From NCBI RefSeq assembly GCF_021172045.1, contig NZ_CP087164.1, positions 5,084,001-5,148,000 of the forward strand: a DNA stretch of 64,000 nt. The letters are read 5' to 3'. Under the pieces are notes generated by a model that worked only from the letters and a program-made list of their open reading frames with translations, did no database searches and was not told where the DNA came from. Position 1 is the stretch's first letter; every line of letters begins with the position of its first letter. The DNA comes from Capillimicrobium parvum (lineage in GTDB: Bacteria > Actinomycetota > Thermoleophilia > Solirubrobacterales > Solirubrobacteraceae). A program made the position numbers and the translations under genes. Of this stretch, positions 62,266 to 64,000 are shown piece by piece.

Positions 62266-63930
62266 CTACGTCCGGACGACGATCTTGCCGGGGTTCAGGT
62301 TGCCGCCCGGGTCGACCCCATCGAACAGCGCGCGCACCATCGCCACGCCCGGCGCGGAGATGTCCTGCTCGAGCCACTGCGCGTGCTCCGTACCGACCGC
62401 GTGGTGGTGGGAGAGCGTCGCGCCGTTGTCGACGAACGCCTGCTGGATCGCGCCCTTGACGACGTCGTACTCCTCGAGGGGCTCGCGCGCCCCCGACGGC
62501 TTGAACGCGAACGTGAAGTACAGGCACGCGCCCGAGTGATACGAGTGCGACAGGTGGCACATGATGTAGCCAGTGATGCCGAGTCGGGCGAACGCCGCGC
62601 GCGCGTCGGCCATCACGTTGTCGTAGAGACGCGGCAGCGCGCCCCACGGTGCCGAGGTCTCCGACACGTCGGCGAGCGTGCCGCGGTCCAGGAGGAAGTC
62701 GCGGATGTACGGCGTGTCGAACTTCTTCTGGTCGTAGAGCTCGCCCGGGCTCGCGCCGATGCACAGGCCGCCGTGCTCCTTGACGATCCGGCCGACCGCC
62801 CTGCGCTGCGCGGCGACGCGTTCCTCCGAGCCCTCGTAGCCGACGAACGACAGGCACATCTGCTCGGCGTCGATGCCGAGCCGGCGCAGGGCCAGCTGCA
62901 GCGCGCGCGACTTGACCTGGTCGAACGCGGTCGGCGCCTTGCGGGTGGCGAAGGAGAACTGCGTCTCGGGGGCGTCGGACACGCGCGTGACCGACGGCGT
63001 CACCTCCGCCTCGGCGAGCGCGCGCATCGCCTCCAGGGCGCGCGGCCAGTCGGGCAGGAGGTAGCCGAGGATGACCCGCTGCGCAGGCAGCGCGTGGACG
63101 TGGATCGTCGCCTCGGTGATGATGCCGAGCCGGCCCTCGCTGCCGAGCACCATCTCGCGCACGCTCGGGCCGGTCGACGTGCTCGGGACCGGGCGCGTGA
63201 CGAGCGTGCCGGCCGGCGTGACGACGCGCACCGCGCGCGTGAGGTCGGCGACGTCGCCGTACTTGTCGGACTGCATGCCCGACGATCGCGTGGCGATCCA
63301 GCCGCCGAGCGTCGAGTGGGTGAAGCTGTCGGGGAAGTGGCCCGCGGTCCAGCCGTGGGCGTGCAGCTGCTCCTCGAGGTGCGGGCCGAACACGCCCGCC
63401 TGCACGCGCGCCAGGCGCGACTCGGCGTCGATCTCGAGCAGCCGGTCCAGGCGGCCGAGGTCGAGCGAGACGATCGTGCGCTCCTCGACGGCGGGCGCCT
63501 CGAGGCTGCCCGAGATGTTCGTGCCGCCGCCGAACGGGATGACGACTGCGTCCGCGTCCAGGGCGGCGCGCAGGATGCCGGCGACCGCCGCCTCGTCGCC
63601 GGGGCGCACGACGACGTCGGGCACCCGGCCGACGTCGCCGGTGCGGTGGCGGACGAGGTCGCGCAGCGCCTTGCCGCGCGCGTGGACCACTCGGTCGTGC
63701 GGGTCCACCGAGACGTGGTCGACGCCGGCCGCCGCGCGCAGGGCGGCGAGCAGCGTCGCGTCGACCTTCGGCTCCGGGACGTCGACCGTCGAGAAGGGCA
63801 CGGGCGGCTCGCCCGGCTGCGCGACGTCGACGTCGAGCGCGCGCTGGATGAACGGCCGCAGCCCCGGCTTGTCCTCGTGCGTGAACGCGACGTCCTCGCG
63901 CCCCCAGCCCCACCATTTCATCGCGTCCAT
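62266..63930 (-). CDS. FAD-dependent alkyl-DHAP-synthase-like oxidoreductase
   Basis: 554 residues. N-terminal MDAMKWWGWG motif as in alkyldihydroxyacetonephosphate synthases (AGPS), a PCMH-type FAD domain (PDVVVRPGDEAAVAGILRAAL; VIPFGGGTNISGSLE; STLGGWIATRSSGMQSDKYG; GRLGIITEATIHVHALP), and an FAD_oxidase_C domain ending in DPGGNLNPGKIV. The HHHAVG and GACLYFTF segments occur in AGPS active sites. In this catabolic setting it may oxidise a 2-hydroxyacid or an ether lipid precursor rather than make plasmalogens. First gene of the pair with IclR. Confidence 0.85.
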   Translation of the reverse strand: MDAMKWWGWGREDVAFTHEDKPGLRPFIQRALDVDVAQPGEPPVPFSTVDVPEPKVDATLLAALRAAAGVDHVSVDPHDRVVHARGKALRDLVRHRTGDVGRVPDVVVRPGDEAAVAGILRAALDADAVVIPFGGGTNISGSLEAPAVEERTIVSLDLGRLDRLLEIDAESRLARVQAGVFGPHLEEQLHAHGWTAGHFPDSFTHSTLGGWIATRSSGMQSDKYGDVADLTRAVRVVTPAGTLVTRPVPSTSTGPSVREMVLGSEGRLGIITEATIHVHALPAQRVILGYLLPDWPRALEAMRALAEAEVTPSVTRVSDAPETQFSFATRKAPTAFDQVKSRALQLALRRLGIDAEQMCLSFVGYEGSEERVAAQRRAVGRIVKEHGGLCIGASPGELYDQKKFDTPYIRDFLLDRGTLADVSETSAPWGALPRLYDNVMADARAAFARLGITGYIMCHLSHSYHSGACLYFTFAFKPSGAREPLEEYDVVKGAIQQAFVDNGATLSHHHAVGTEHAQWLEQDISAPGVAMVRALFDGVDPGGNLNPGKIVVRT

Positions 63931-64000
63931 GGCGACAGCCTCGCAAATGCGTGAAACCGGTCGCCGCCCGCGGTGTTCGGCATGCCGAGGATGAGAGGCC
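63931..64000. other. Right edge of the window
   Basis: Upstream region of the flavoprotein gene, cut by the window. No further feature seen in 70 bases. Confidence 0.4.

Overview
The window is very GC-rich with strong G/C preference at third codon positions. The gene families (cobalamin-dependent ribonucleotide reductase, F420-linked oxidoreductases, an actinobacterial-style NlpC/P60 coiled-coil hydrolase, GTG starts, promoters that look leaderless) point to a high-GC actinobacterium, plausibly a Thermoleophilia/Solirubrobacterales member. The class is inferred from gene content; no rRNA or marker phylogeny is present.

Left edge (1-12.9 kb): a tightly overlapping defence operon. It holds the 3' end of a nuclease-tailed protein, a SNF2-type helicase resembling DISARM DrmD, a large Eco57I-like N6-adenine methylase resembling DrmMI, a UvrD-type helicase with a RelE/ParE-like N-terminus, and a 1224-residue RecD-like helicase with a PD-(D/E)XK-type tail. 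Codon use is looser here than in the flank. A 0.7 kb gene-free stretch follows, then a tRNA-Thr(CGT) whose 3' end faces the island, as expected at an integration site.

13.7-31 kb: ordinary chromosome. LysR/cupin divergent pair; a secreted M36 metalloprotease with a P-domain and four FN3-like repeats; DUF1330, DUF488 and CPA1 antiporter genes; PRC-barrel protein; PHP phosphoesterase; uppP; FAD oxidoreductase; holB; a VIT-type metal transporter behind a perfect Fur-family-like palindrome; tmk; alpha/beta hydrolase; cupin; a secreted Pro/Thr-rich protein; and an overlapping F420-enzyme pair.

31-41 kb: nrdJ, which has two AT-richer codon patches at its active-site cysteine motifs; a beheaded TetR gene; a DHFR-like reductase; a HerA-like ATPase; an AhpD-like protein; a zinc ribbon; an NlpC/P60 hydrolase; a TPR protein.

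41-47 kb: a respiratory molybdoenzyme operon (ferredoxin fused to NrfD-type membrane anchor, molybdopterin catalytic subunit, two DUF202 proteins), divergent from a LysR gene with a T-N11-A palindrome between. 47-49.5 kb: a GlxA-type regulator and a hydantoinase-B gene, both truncated at a shared junction.

50-55.5 kb: a sulfur-stress regulon. A rhodanese-metallo-beta-lactamase fusion, ArsR and TauE/SafE genes form one ATGA-overlapping operon; an MMPL transporter and a second ArsR form the other. Both carry nearly the same 18-bp palindrome in front.

56-64 kb: catabolism. Maleylacetate reductase and an intradiol dioxygenase (lower hydroxyquinol/resorcinol pathway), a LacI regulator, a histidinol-dehydrogenase-like enzyme with an SDR behind a LacI-type operator, and an IclR regulator with an alkyl-DHAP-synthase-like flavoprotein. 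A 140-bp GC-rich hexamer tandem repeat sits at the left border of this block. No insertion sequence, CRISPR array or rRNA was seen.
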